Shown piece after piece: positions 35,599-43,664 of a DNA stretch of 64,000 bases; positions within the stretch are counted from its first letter, which is position 1; every line of letters starts with the position of its first letter. The stretch spans positions 1,488,001 to 1,552,000 of the forward strand of contig OZ220477.1 of assembly GCA_965116015.1 (NCBI GenBank). The letters run 5' to 3'. The stretch is from S5-327 sp965116015. GTDB taxonomy: Bacteria > Chloroflexota > Dehalococcoidia > Lucifugimonadales > Australimonadaceae. Below the pieces are notes generated by a model, which was not told where the DNA came from, did not search any database, and worked only from the letters and a program-made list of their open reading frames with translations. The position numbers were made by a program, and so were the translations under genes.

Positions 35599-36318
35599 CT
35601 ATGGGAGAGGGGGCCATTCTTTTACGAGGCGTCCTTTGCTGGGGATGCTGAATCTGGCGCCGAGGGCGGAGGCGGCGGCCCAGAGCATTGCGGGGTTGCT
35701 GGAGATGATGGGGAGGGCGAGTTCGTTTTCCATTTGGTCGATGATGGGGAGGGGGTTGAGGACGGCTCCCTGGAAGTAGATGGCGTGGACGTTGTTTGCG
35801 TCGCTGAGGGCTCGACGGGTTAGGTGGAGTACGGTTTGGCTGGGGAGGTCGAGGGCTTCTTGTTCGCTGGCGAATCCGAGGTCGGCGAGTTGGACGTGGA
35901 GTCCGGCGTTGGCGAGGTGGTTGACGACGAGGTTGTTCATATGGGGGTCGAAGGGGGTCATGAGGAGGATTCGTTGGGCGTTGTAGGCTCGGAGGGCGAG
36001 TTCTCCGGCTGCGAGGGCTGTGGTGAAGGGGATGTTGAGGGCGTTGGCGAGGCGTTGTCGGAGGCCGGGGTTCTGGACTTCGACGGGGGCTCCGGGGACG
36101 ATGAGGGCTTGCCATTGGCGTTGGCGGGCGAGGTTGACTGCGCGTTCGATGATGGAGTCGGCGCGGGCGGCGAAGTCGGTGAGGGCGGTTTGCATGATTC
36201 CGAGGTCTTGCATGTCGAGGTTGATTTCGGGGGGGATCATTGCGGCGAATTGGTCGTAGTGGGTTCGTCCTACTCCGGGTTTGAGGAAGCCGATGTTGAG
36301 GTTGGCGGGGGTTGTCAT
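35599..36318 (-). CDS. Asp/Glu racemase / maleate isomerase-family protein without the cysteines
   Basis: 239 residues with the two-fold Asp/Glu racemase architecture: MTTPANLNIGFLKPG, ALIVPGAPVEVQ, ILLMTPFDPHMNNLVVNHL, AIYFQGAVLNPLPIIDQME and SSNPAMLWAAA. Family enzymes (maleate isomerase, arylmalonate decarboxylase, racemases) use one or two Cys in the loops after strands 3 and 6. Here those positions read PGAP and FQGA, and the protein has no cysteine. Either chemistry differs or it is non-catalytic. Confidence 0.75.
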   Translation of the reverse strand: MTTPANLNIGFLKPGVGRTHYDQFAAMIPPEINLDMQDLGIMQTALTDFAARADSIIERAVNLARQRQWQALIVPGAPVEVQNPGLRQRLANALNIPFTTALAAGELALRAYNAQRILLMTPFDPHMNNLVVNHLANAGLHVQLADLGFASEQEALDLPSQTVLHLTRRALSDANNVHAIYFQGAVLNPLPIIDQMENELALPIISSNPAMLWAAASALGARFSIPSKGRLVKEWPPLP

Positions 36319-36442
36319 GGGGGTTCTCCGTGTTGGGGGTTGGGTTGGGGGGCTGAGGGGTGGGCGGGACGGGATGTGGGGGCATCATACGGGGGCGGGA
36401 AAGGAGTATGGTAGGGGGGATACGGGAGGGTGAGGAGGGAGT

Positions 36443-36891
36443 ATGGGGACGGAGCGGGAGTTTGTTGGGGAGATGGAGGCGATTCGGTATGAGACTCCGG
36501 ATCTGGCGGGGAGGCCGAAGGTTTCGACGCGTCTTGGGAGGAGCGAGCATCTTGGGGTGGTTGTGCAGGTGGTGAGCCGGGATGGGGGGGGGGGGGGGGG
36601 GAGACGAATCTGCATGCGCATGCTGCGCAGGATGCGTTGTGGTTCGTGTTGTCGGGCCGGGCGCGGTTCTGTGGGAGGGGCGGGGAGTCGGTTGAGCTTG
36701 GGGAGAGGGATGCGTTGTTTATTCCGAAGGGTTCGGCGTATTGGTTCGAGGCGATCAGCGATGAGCCGCTGGAGATTATGAGGAGTTCGGCGGTTGATCC
36801 GGGGATTCGGGATCAGCGGGTGAATTATGAGGAGCTGCGCGAGAGGCAGCAGGATGGGCGTCACGCTGGCAGCGTGTATGCGACGGGGTGA
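36443..36891 (+). pseudogene. Cupin gene out of frame at a G18 tract (possibly phase-variable)
   Basis: From ATG at 36443 the frame reads EREFVGEMEAIRYETPDL...VVVQVVSRDG up to a tract of 18 G. After it, the cupin continues in another frame: ETNLHAHAAQDALWFVLSG, VELGERDALFIPKGSAYWF, ending at TGA 36889-36891. The HAH and later Glu/His positions are the cupin metal site. Adding one G (19) or removing two (16) would restore one continuous protein of about 149 residues. Could be phase variation, a true null allele or a base-calling error. Confidence 0.8.
36584..36601 (+). repeat. Homopolymer tract G18 inside the cupin gene
   Basis: Eighteen consecutive G following GAT codon 47 of the cupin. Codes for Gly in frame. 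Length decides whether the 3' two-thirds of the protein is made. Confidence 0.85.
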
Positions 36892-37255
36892 GGGGGAGTG
36901 GCGGGTCGCGCGAAGCGGGCGAGCGGGGGAGGGGCGTCGGGGGCGCGGAACGCGGGGCTGTTCGGGGGCGGGGCGCGGGAGAGGGGCATCGGGGTGTCGA
37001 GGGGGCGCGGGAGACGTTGTTGGGATGGGGGCGGCGGGCTGGCATCGAGGGGCGCGGAAACGCGGGGCTGTTCTCGGGGCGGGGTCGCGGGAAGCGGGGG
37101 GCTGTAGGGGGAGGGGCTGATGGAAATGGCGTTCCACCCGCGGCGCGGGAGTCTGTTGGTTGGGCTGGCGCGGGCTGGCGGTTATTGGGCGGCGCGGGCC
37201 GGCAGGTTGGGACTGGGGAGGCGGGCTGGCGCGGGCGGCAGGCGAGAGGAGAGGT
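36892..37255. repeat. GC-rich duplicated spacer before the thioesterase
   Basis: About 360 bases without a gene. GCGCGGAA(A)CGCGGGGCTG occurs at 36943 and 37052 followed in both by TTC(T)(C)GGGGGCGGGG-like sequence, a period near 109. GGGCTGGCGCGGGCTGGCGG and GGGCTGGCGCGGGCGGCAGG near the right end form another pair. GAGAGGAGAGG at the end is the ribosome site of the next gene. Confidence 0.6.
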
Positions 37256-37747
37256 ATGAGGGAGAGGGCGTTTCAGGATCTGCTTCCGGGGAATCATTGT
37301 TGGGGGTGCTCGCCGGAGGCGAAGGGCGGTTTGCGGATACGGAGTTTCTGGGAGGGGGAGGAGACGGTGTGCGTGTGGACTCCGCGCGCTGAGTTTGCGG
37401 CGGGTCCGCGGCATATTCTGTATGGGGGGATGATTGGGTGCGTGATTGATTGTCATAGCATCTGGACGGCGATTGCGTCGGCGTACCGTTCGGAGGGGCG
37501 GGAGATTGGGGAGGGTGAGGCGATCTGGTTCGCGACGGGGTTGTTGAGTGTTTCGTACAGGAGTCCGACGCCTATCGATGAGCCGCTGACGCTGCGGGCG
37601 CGTGTGAGCGAGGCGCGGGGTCGGAAGGCGGTGGTGAGTTGCGAGCTGGCGTCGGGCGGGAGGGAGACTGCGCGGGGGGAGGTGGTTGCGGTTCGGGTTC
37701 CGTCGACGTGGTTTGATTCTGGGAGAGGAGGGGCGGGCGATGGGTAA
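37256..37747 (+). CDS. PaaI-like hotdog-fold thioesterase
   Basis: 163 residues. HCWGCSPEAKGGLRI near residue 14 followed by LYGGMIGCVIDCHSIWTAIA is the hotdog central helix with the expected Gly-Gly-hydrophobic-Asp pattern. Members hydrolyse acyl-CoA thioesters. GAGAGG precedes the ATG. Its last 35 codons and the following bases are duplicated just downstream, forming the leader of the next gene. Confidence 0.8.
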   Translation: MRERAFQDLLPGNHCWGCSPEAKGGLRIRSFWEGEETVCVWTPRAEFAAGPRHILYGGMIGCVIDCHSIWTAIASAYRSEGREIGEGEAIWFATGLLSVSYRSPTPIDEPLTLRARVSEARGRKAVVSCELASGGRETARGEVVAVRVPSTWFDSGRGGAGDG

Positions 37748-37859
37748 GGCGGCGGCGAGCTGATGTCGGGAGGGTCAGAGACTGCGCGGGGGGAGGTGGT
37801 TGCGGTTCGGGTTCCGCTGGATTGGTTTGAATCTGGGAGAGGAGGAGCGGGCGATGGGT
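37641..37859. repeat. Tandem duplication of the thioesterase 3' end
   Basis: The segment starting GCGAGCTGGCGTCGGGCGGG at 37641 recurs at about 37755 as GCGAGCTGATGTCGGGAGGG. Both continue GAGACTGCGCGGGGGGAGGT and GGTTGCGGTTCGGGTTCCG, and finish at GGGCGATGGGT (ends 37745 and 37859). The ATG in the second copy is the start of the next gene. The copy in the first unit gives only a six-codon frame, so the downstream gene's ribosome site derives from the thioesterase coding end. Confidence 0.85.
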
Positions 37860-38360
37860 GAGGCGATTACGGTTACGGGTTTGGTGGAGCGTTCGCTGGA
37901 GCTTGGTTACGATGGGCTTGCGGGGCTGCCGGGGCAGGTGGAGGATGTGTCGTCGGAGGCTCCGGGACGGGAGGGGCGCGCGGTGCGGTTTTCGTCGCTG
38001 CTGGAGGCGGCGGGTGTGGGTTCGGGGGCTGCGTTCGTGACGCTGGAGGCGGAGGGGGATTTCGCGGCGAGCGTTCCGTTGGGGGCTGTGGCGGGGCAGG
38101 CGCTGGTTGTGTACGGGCTGGGGGGAGGTTGGCTGCCGGAGGATCGGGGAGGGCCTGTGCGGTTTCTGGTTCCTGATCCGGCGTCGTGCGGGACGGCTGA
38201 GGTGGATACGTGTTCGAATGTGAAGGGGTTGCGGCGGATAGAGTTGAGCGCGGGGCGTGGGCGGGATACGCGTCCGAGCACGCTTCGGGCGCATATGGAG
38301 TTGCATGAGCATGAGCGGGAGGGGGGCGGTCGCGCTGGGGGCGAGGAAGGGAGGGCGTAG
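37854..38360 (+). CDS. Molybdopterin-dependent oxidoreductase-like domain protein
   Basis: 168 residues. GLPGQVEDVSSEAPGREGRAV, then VRFSSLLEAAGV, FVTLEAEGDFAASVPL, LPEDRGGPVRFLVPD and CSNVKGLRRIELS resemble the C-terminal part of the sulfite-oxidase-type Moco fold. The full domain (about 200-250 residues) is shortened at the N terminus, so Moco binding is uncertain. GGAGG precedes the ATG. It sits 2 bases before the CMD-family gene, suggesting a joint transcript. Confidence 0.65.
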   Translation: MGEAITVTGLVERSLELGYDGLAGLPGQVEDVSSEAPGREGRAVRFSSLLEAAGVGSGAAFVTLEAEGDFAASVPLGAVAGQALVVYGLGGGWLPEDRGGPVRFLVPDPASCGTAEVDTCSNVKGLRRIELSAGRGRDTRPSTLRAHMELHEHEREGGGRAGGEEGRA

Positions 38361-38371
38361 GGATGGGGAGG
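38332..38371. repeat. 40-bp direct repeat, copy 1
   Basis: Begins GCGCTGGGGGCGAGGAAGGG and ends GTAGGGATGGGGAGG. It covers the end of the preceding gene, the ribosome site and the first three codons of the CMD-family gene. An exact second copy is at 38936-38975. Confidence 0.9.
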
Positions 38372-38932
38372 TTGCCGGAGGTGAATCGGGAGGCTGTGGC
38401 GGAGGAGTTGCGAGGGGCTTTCGATGAGCTGGTTGCTCTGAGCGGGGATGCTGTGCCGACGGGGCCGGGGATGGTTGCGGCGATGAGTCCGGAGATGGCT
38501 CTGCGCCGGCGTCCGCTGAGCAACTATGTGAGGTGGGAGTTGGAGTTGCCGGCGAAGGCGCAGGAGTTGGCTGTGCTGGTTACGGCGCGGGAGATGGATT
38601 GCGGGTATGTTTGGAATGCGCATGCTCCGATGGCTCGGAGGGCTGGGGTTAGCGAGGCGTTAATCGTGGCTATTCGGGATCGCGAGCCGCTGCCGGCGAT
38701 GGACGCGGAGGAGTGGGCGGTGGTTCGGTTTGTGGGGGAGGCGCTGCGGGTTCATCGGGTGTCGGATGGGGCGTTCGCTGCGGCGACGGGTCAGTTTGGT
38801 TTGCGGAATACGGTTGATCTGATCGCGCTGGTGGGTCAGTACGTTACGAATGCGGGGTTTCTGAATGCGTTCGAGGTTCCGCTGCCGGAGACGACGGAGC
38901 CTCTGTTGCCGGTTGAGGGGGAGGGGGTGTGA
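38363..38932 (+). CDS. Carboxymuconolactone decarboxylase (CMD)-family protein
   Basis: 189 helical residues with the AhpD-like core KAQELAVLVTAREMDCGYVWNAHAPMARRAGVSEALI. AhpD-type members use CxxC here; this one has CGYVW with a single Cys and the conserved His, closer to decarboxylase-type members. GQYVTNAGFLNAFEV is the second helical hairpin. It is in tandem with the molybdopterin-like gene and its initiation region is duplicated after its stop. Confidence 0.85.
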   Translation: MGRLPEVNREAVAEELRGAFDELVALSGDAVPTGPGMVAAMSPEMALRRRPLSNYVRWELELPAKAQELAVLVTAREMDCGYVWNAHAPMARRAGVSEALIVAIRDREPLPAMDAEEWAVVRFVGEALRVHRVSDGAFAAATGQFGLRNTVDLIALVGQYVTNAGFLNAFEVPLPETTEPLLPVEGEGV

Positions 38933-38935
38933 GTT

Positions 38936-38975
38936 GCGCTGGGGGCGAGGAAGGGAGGGCGTAGGGATGGGGAGG
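38936..38975. repeat. 40-bp direct repeat, copy 2
   Basis: Identical to 38332-38371, placed 3 bases after the CMD-family stop. The copied ATG-GGG-AGG here reads into GCGTGGGCTGTTAAG and quickly stops, so it is not a gene start. Confidence 0.9.
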
Positions 38976-39064
38976 CGTGGGCTGTTAAGGTGTGAGGGGA
39001 GGCGATGCGTGTGGAGCGCGGGGTTGTTGCGGCGCGAGGGGCGGTGATGGAGAAGGAGGGAGGT

Positions 39065-40132
39065 ATGGGGATTATCGATGCGGATGCGCATGTGATTGAG
39101 ATTGATGAGACGTGGGGGTATATGGATCCGGGGGAGCGGGGGTACAAGCCGGGGGTTGCGCTGCAGACGCTGGACGATGGGGAGGTGGTGAAGTATTGGA
39201 TCGTGGGGGGACGGGCGATCCGGACGGCTTGGCCTGGCGGGGGGCCCCAGGGGGAGTTTGGGTTGTTCGTGGGGAATGTTCCGCTGACGGCGGAGTCGAA
39301 GTATATGCTTGATGTTCAGGCTCGGATTGCGCATATGGATGAGTTGGGGACGGATGTGCAGATGCTGTTTCCGTCGATGTGGACGGGGCCGATTACGGCG
39401 AATCCGGCGGAGGAGGCGGCGCTTTGCCGGAGCTATAACCGCTGGATGGCGGACATCTATGCGGAGGGGAAGGGTCGGTTTCGGTGGGCGGCGGTGGTTC
39501 CGACGCTGGCGCTGGAGGAGGCGGAGGGTCAGCTGCGGTTCGCGCGGGAGAATGGGGCTGTGGCGGTGAATCTGCGAGGGGTGGAGGCGGGGAACCGGCT
39601 GATCCACGATCCGTATCTGTATCGGTTGTACGAGTGGGCGGGGGAGTTTGATATGCCGGTGTGCCTGCATTCGGGGACGGGGAGTTTTGAGCTGGACGCT
39701 ATTTTCGGTGGGCCGCTGACGGCGTTCGAGCGGAACAAGTTCAGTGGTCTTTCGGGGTTTCATTCGTTGCTGATGACGAGGTTGCCGGAGCGGTTTCCGC
39801 GGACGCGGTGGGGGATCGTCGAGTTCAGCGCGGACTGGCTGCCGTATCTGTTGAATGATCTTGCGCGGCGGATGGAGCGTCGCGGGGGGCGGTTGAGCGA
39901 GCGTCCGCTGGCGGACAACAATATCTGGGTTACGTTGCAGTTGAACGATGATGTGGAGCAGGTTCTGCGGTATGTGGGGGACGATCGGTTGGCGCTAGGG
40001 ACGGATTACGGGCATGCGGATTCGGCGACGGAGATCTACGCTCTGCAGACGTTCGCGCGGGATGTCCGGGCGCCGGCGGAGAGCAGGGCGCGGATTCTGT
40101 GGGACAATCCGAAGGAGTTGTATTCGATCTAG
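39065..40132 (+). CDS. Amidohydrolase, COG2159 type (copy 1)
   Basis: 355 residues of the amidohydrolase-2/ACMS decarboxylase-like fold. DADAHVIEIDETW near the N terminus is the HxH-type metal start, RIAHMDELGTDVQMLFP follows, CLHSGTG supplies His, and LALGTDYGHADSATEI the final Asp. AAGGAGGGAGG precedes ATG at 39065; the frame is open 20 codons further. Members hydrolyse or decarboxylate aromatic and cyclic acids. It is closely similar to the gene at 48415-49479. Confidence 0.88.
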   Translation: MGIIDADAHVIEIDETWGYMDPGERGYKPGVALQTLDDGEVVKYWIVGGRAIRTAWPGGGPQGEFGLFVGNVPLTAESKYMLDVQARIAHMDELGTDVQMLFPSMWTGPITANPAEEAALCRSYNRWMADIYAEGKGRFRWAAVVPTLALEEAEGQLRFARENGAVAVNLRGVEAGNRLIHDPYLYRLYEWAGEFDMPVCLHSGTGSFELDAIFGGPLTAFERNKFSGLSGFHSLLMTRLPERFPRTRWGIVEFSADWLPYLLNDLARRMERRGGRLSERPLADNNIWVTLQLNDDVEQVLRYVGDDRLALGTDYGHADSATEIYALQTFARDVRAPAESRARILWDNPKELYSI

Positions 40133-40159
40133 GGGGCGTGGTTACGGGAGGGGGCTCGT

Positions 40160-40420
40160 CGAGCATGGGCGCGACGGCCAGGGGGATGCAGGGGCGGGGG
40201 GTTGGGGTCTCGTCGGGCAGCGATGCGATGGCCAGGGGTTGCGGGTGCGCGGGGTTGGGGTCTCGTCGGGCAGCGATGCGATGGCCAGGGGTTGCGGGCG
40301 CGCGGGGTTGCGAGGGCGTGTCGGGCAGCGATGCGATGGCCAGGGGATGCGGGCGCGCGGGGGTTAGGGTCTCGTCGAGTTTCGATGCGATGGCCAAGGG
40401 GCGCGGGGTCGGTGCGGCGC
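40160..40420. repeat. Tandem repeat, about 54-bp period, five units
   Basis: CGATGCGATGGCCAGGGG recurs at 40221, 40274, 40329 and 40383 with a partial first unit at about 40168 (spacings 53, 55, 54). Between cores lie TTGCGGGCGCGCGGGGTTGG-type and TCTCGTCGGGCAG segments. It fills the 320-base gap between convergent genes. No unique spacers, so not a CRISPR. Confidence 0.9.
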
Positions 40421-40456
40421 CGCGAGGGGTGTTGGGGGGCGGTTAGGGTTTAGGGT

Positions 40457-41215
40457 TCAGGTTCGAGGGCGGGTTGTGATCCAGGAGGGGGTGAATCCGA
40501 TGGCGGCGAGGAGGGCGTCGGGGGTTACTGTGGGGACGTTGGGAGGGATGGAGAAGCGTCGGGCGGAGCCGGGGACGTCTCTGATGATTGTGAATTGGCT
40601 TCCGTGGGGCTGCCAGGTGAATCGGTGAGCTCCGGAGGCGATTTCTCTTCCTTCGAGGTTCCTGTTTCTGTTGAAGGTCCATTGGAAGTCGGCGGGGGAG
40701 AATCTGACGGGCTCTTCTTCGAAGATGGCGAACTGGCCTTTGGGGATGTTTCGGAGCATTACGGCGATGCGCAGGTCGTCGCAGAGGGTTTTGGCTTCGT
40801 TGATGCGGGCGTTCCAGACTGAGAGGACTGCTTCGGCTGTTTTGAGGGGGTTTTCGTGGGGGTTCTGTATGCCGAGGGAGTAGTCGGGGGAGTTGCGTCC
40901 GGATATGAGCCGGACTGTGCTTTGTGTGAAGGGTTTGTTCGATTTGACGGTTTTGACTGACCAGCCGCATCTGCCCCACAGGACGTCGGCGAGGCCGAGG
41001 GGGCTGTTGCGATGTTCGCCGTTTATTGCGGCGGCGAATATCGCGCCGAAGTCGTCGCCGGAGATGTTGGGGAGGCCGATGGATATTCGGTGGACGAGTA
41101 GTTTTCCGATGTTTATGAGGGCGCTGTCAGGAATCTGCCCCAGGGGGTAGGGGCTGACGGGTTGCGGAGCGCCGCTTCGGAGTTTGGGGTTGGTTGGGTT
41201 GGCCAATTTGGTCAA
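40457..41215 (-). CDS. Putative type II restriction endonuclease (partner of the m5C methyltransferase)
   Basis: 252 residues immediately downstream of, and overlapping by 89 bases, a cytosine-5 methyltransferase gene. Recognisable pieces are GDDFGAIFAAAINGEHRNSP, LGLADVLWGRCGWSVKTVKS (a plausible nuclease core: Asp then VKTVK) and LEGREIASGAHRFTW. I cannot name the specificity family. The call rests on position and this core. The TTG start has no Shine-Dalgarno, so a later start near PDSALINIG is possible. Composition is host-like, unlike the R-M pair at 15-17 kb. Confidence 0.7.
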   Translation of the reverse strand: MTKLANPTNPKLRSGAPQPVSPYPLGQIPDSALINIGKLLVHRISIGLPNISGDDFGAIFAAAINGEHRNSPLGLADVLWGRCGWSVKTVKSNKPFTQSTVRLISGRNSPDYSLGIQNPHENPLKTAEAVLSVWNARINEAKTLCDDLRIAVMLRNIPKGQFAIFEEEPVRFSPADFQWTFNRNRNLEGREIASGAHRFTWQPHGSQFTIIRDVPGSARRFSIPPNVPTVTPDALLAAIGFTPSWITTRPRT

Positions 41216-42182
41216 TGGCGTGGGCGATCCTTTGGATTATTGCTTGGGCCAGGGGGACGGGGACGGCGTTGCCGGCTTGTTTTCTTGTTTGGCTGTCGTT
41301 GCAGACGATGCGGAAGGAGTCGGGGAAACCCTGGAGCCGGAGGAGTTCTCTAGGTGTGGGACGTCGTTTGCCGTCGATGAGGAGGTAGTTGTAGGAGGCT
41401 CCGGCGCGGAGGGCGCAGGACCAGGGGTGGCTGGAGATGTGTCCTCCTTTGTTTTCGTGCCAGATGGCTGGGGAGGGGAGGGTTTGGGTGTGGGTTTTGG
41501 AGCGTCGGATGTAGTCGGAGACGTAGTGCCGGGGGTGGGGGTTTTCTTCGAGGAGGTTTTTGAGGGGGGTCATTGGGGTTTGCTGGGTTGGCCAGGGGAA
41601 GGGGGCGTTGTTGCGTGTGGCGACGATGATGGCGCGTTCGCGTTTTTGGGGGAGTCCGAAGTGGAGGGCGTTGAGGATGCGGTGGTCGACGGAGTATCCG
41701 AGGTCGCGGAGGCTTTGGAGGATGGCTGCGAGGACGCTGCCCTGTTGGGCGGTTGCGAGTTGTTTGACGTTTTCGAGGATGATTCCCTGGGGTTGTTTGT
41801 CGCGGATGATTCGGAGGGCTTCGAAGAAGAGGGTTCCTCGGGGGTCGGAGAGTCCTTTGCGTTGGCCGATTATGGAGAATGGCTGGCAGGGGAATCCGGC
41901 GAAGAGGAGGTGGTGGTCGGGGATGTCGTGGCTTGGGATGGCGGCGATGTCGCCTTGTGGGGGGAGTTTGTAGTTGGTTTGGTAGGCTTTGGCGGCTTCG
42001 GGGTCGATGTCGCATGCGAAGACGACTTCGAGGCCGAGGTTGGCGGCGGCTTGGTGGAAGCCGCCGATTCCGCAGAAGAGGTCGACGCATCTGAGGGGGG
42101 CGGGGCTGGGGTTGTGGGGCTCGGGAGGGGGCGCTTCGCGGTTAGGGGTTTTACGGGTGGGGGGCGGGGCGGTTGTGGTCAT
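41127..42182 (-). CDS. DNA (cytosine-5-)-methyltransferase
   Basis: 351 residues with all main m5C motifs: VDLFCGIGGFHQAA (33-46), GFPCQPFSIIGQRKG with catalytic Cys99, IILENVKQL, and QKRERAIIVATRN; the target recognition region follows and the protein ends RKQAGNAVPVPLAQAI. The N-terminal 28 residues and the tail are Pro-rich. It forms a type II R-M system with the overlapping gene downstream. The minus-strand C-ending codons match native genes, implying long residence. Confidence 0.93.
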   Translation of the reverse strand: MTTTAPPPTRKTPNREAPPPEPHNPSPAPLRCVDLFCGIGGFHQAAANLGLEVVFACDIDPEAAKAYQTNYKLPPQGDIAAIPSHDIPDHHLLFAGFPCQPFSIIGQRKGLSDPRGTLFFEALRIIRDKQPQGIILENVKQLATAQQGSVLAAILQSLRDLGYSVDHRILNALHFGLPQKRERAIIVATRNNAPFPWPTQQTPMTPLKNLLEENPHPRHYVSDYIRRSKTHTQTLPSPAIWHENKGGHISSHPWSCALRAGASYNYLLIDGKRRPTPRELLRLQGFPDSFRIVCNDSQTRKQAGNAVPVPLAQAIIQRIAHAIDQIGQPNQPQTPKRRSATRQPLPPGADS

Positions 42183-42411
42183 ACGAAGGGCTCCGGAGGG
42201 TGTGGGGGGATTGGTATCAGGGGGTGGGGGCTAGTGGCAATCGGCAGTTGACGGTCGCGGGGTGCGGGGGTTGGGGCGGTGGGGGCAGGCGGTGGTCGTG
42301 GGGGGCGCTCTGGAGGGGTGTGGGAGATTGGGCGTCGAGAGGGGGGCTGGGAGCGATGGGCAGCTGACGGTTGCGGGGGTGTGGGTTCAGGGGCGGGGGC
42401 CAGGCGTGGGG
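42183..42411. repeat. Two-unit repeat, about 116 bp
   Basis: GGGCTCCGGAGGGTGTGGGG (42188) and GGCGCTCTGGAGGGGTGTGG (42304) start two similar units; both later contain GGCAG(T/C)TGACGGT(C/T)GCGGGG. The bases before each (GTGGTCATACGAA and GTGGTCGTGGGG) show that the first unit begins at the methyltransferase start codon. The last unit abuts the next gene's stop. Confidence 0.75.
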
Positions 42412-43584
42412 TTAGGGTTCGCCGAAGAATCGGACGGCGTTGTTCCAGAAGAATTTGGGGGCGGCTTGGGGGCCGAGGCTTTCCCATTGGGCGACGACGG
42501 CTGGGGAGTTGGGGAATTTGCATTCGGCGTGGGGGTAGTCTGAGGCGTACATCACGATGTCGTCGCCGAGGAAGTCGCGGACCATCTGGACGATGTCTTC
42601 GTCTTCGGTCATGTCGATGCTTGCGAAGAAGCGTCCGCTGGAGATGTAGTGGCTCATTTTGTGCTGGAGGTCGGCGGTGAAGCCGACGTAAGCGGCGTTG
42701 ACGTCCATGCGTCGTGTCCAGAAGGGGATCCAGCCGACGCCTGATTCGAGGACGGCGAGTTTGATGGGGTATCGGTCCATGATGCCGCTGCCGATGAAGG
42801 ATGCGACCATTTTCATTGCGCCCCAGGGGTGTGAGCAGAGGCGTGCGAGGAAGCGGTTGTCGTCCATATCTTTGTAGCCTGGGAAGTAGGGGGGTACCCA
42901 GGTCATGCTGTGGTGGACGGCGCCGAGTCCGGAGGATGCGGCTGCGGCCCATATGGGCTCCATTCGGGGGTGGTCGATCGGTTGGGAGAGGCCTGGGAAG
43001 GGTAGGATTCCGGCGGCCCATCGTTCGTTGCCCCAGCGGTGGATCTCGGCGACGGAGGCTTCGACGTCGGATCCGGAGACGGCGATGAGGGCTTTGAAGC
43101 GTCCGGGGTTGGCGGTGGCGATGTCGTGGATCATTCGGTGGTAGGCGCGGATGAGTCCGAGTTCGAGGGATGGGTCGCCGAGGAGTGCGACGCCGATGGC
43201 GATGTCCGGGACCATCATGTGGACGTCGGTTCCTTCTTCGTTCATATCGGCGATGCGCTGGTTGAAGGCGTTGTCGATGACGCCGACGCCTGGGAGTTTG
43301 GCGCCGGTGTATTCGCCGAAGTGGAGGCGGGAGTGGTGGTCGTTGGAGGTTTCGCGCGGGGCGTCGTCGCCGAGTCGGCGTTTGTAGGGGCTGAGGCTGA
43401 ATGCGTAGTGGCGCCGTGAGGGGTCTTCGCGGGGGGTGGTTGTTTGGTCGGAGCGGGCGCCGACTGTGTACTGTTCGAGTTCGGGCATACGGGCGCGGAA
43501 TGCGGGGTCGACGTATTGTTCGAGGGATTCGACTGATGGGTGGATGTGGGTGTCGGCGTCGAAGATTTTCTGTCCGTTGAGCAT
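42412..43584 (-). CDS. Amidohydrolase, COG2159 type (copy 2)
   Basis: 390 residues. FDADTHIHPSVESLEQYVD is the N-terminal metal-binding HxH, IADMNEEGTDVHMMVPDIAI the family core, AVHHSMTWVPP supplies His, and IVMYASDYPHAECKFPNSP carries the terminal Asp. GGAGAA precedes the ATG. It differs from the other two amidohydrolases here by about 30 extra residues after the first strand. Two TATACT boxes lie upstream in a duplicated segment. Confidence 0.88.
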   Translation of the reverse strand: MLNGQKIFDADTHIHPSVESLEQYVDPAFRARMPELEQYTVGARSDQTTTPREDPSRRHYAFSLSPYKRRLGDDAPRETSNDHHSRLHFGEYTGAKLPGVGVIDNAFNQRIADMNEEGTDVHMMVPDIAIGVALLGDPSLELGLIRAYHRMIHDIATANPGRFKALIAVSGSDVEASVAEIHRWGNERWAAGILPFPGLSQPIDHPRMEPIWAAAASSGLGAVHHSMTWVPPYFPGYKDMDDNRFLARLCSHPWGAMKMVASFIGSGIMDRYPIKLAVLESGVGWIPFWTRRMDVNAAYVGFTADLQHKMSHYISSGRFFASIDMTEDEDIVQMVRDFLGDDIVMYASDYPHAECKFPNSPAVVAQWESLGPQAAPKFFWNNAVRFFGEP

Positions 43585-43664
43585 AGCGTTCTCCGTGGAT
43601 GGGGGTGTGGGCAGGGCGAGGCTCCTGCCCGGCGGGGGCGATGGGCGTTCTCTGCGCGGCAGGG

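Noticed and set aside
40160..40420. CRISPR array
   Set aside because: Units repeat over their whole length with no unique spacers, and no cas genes are present.
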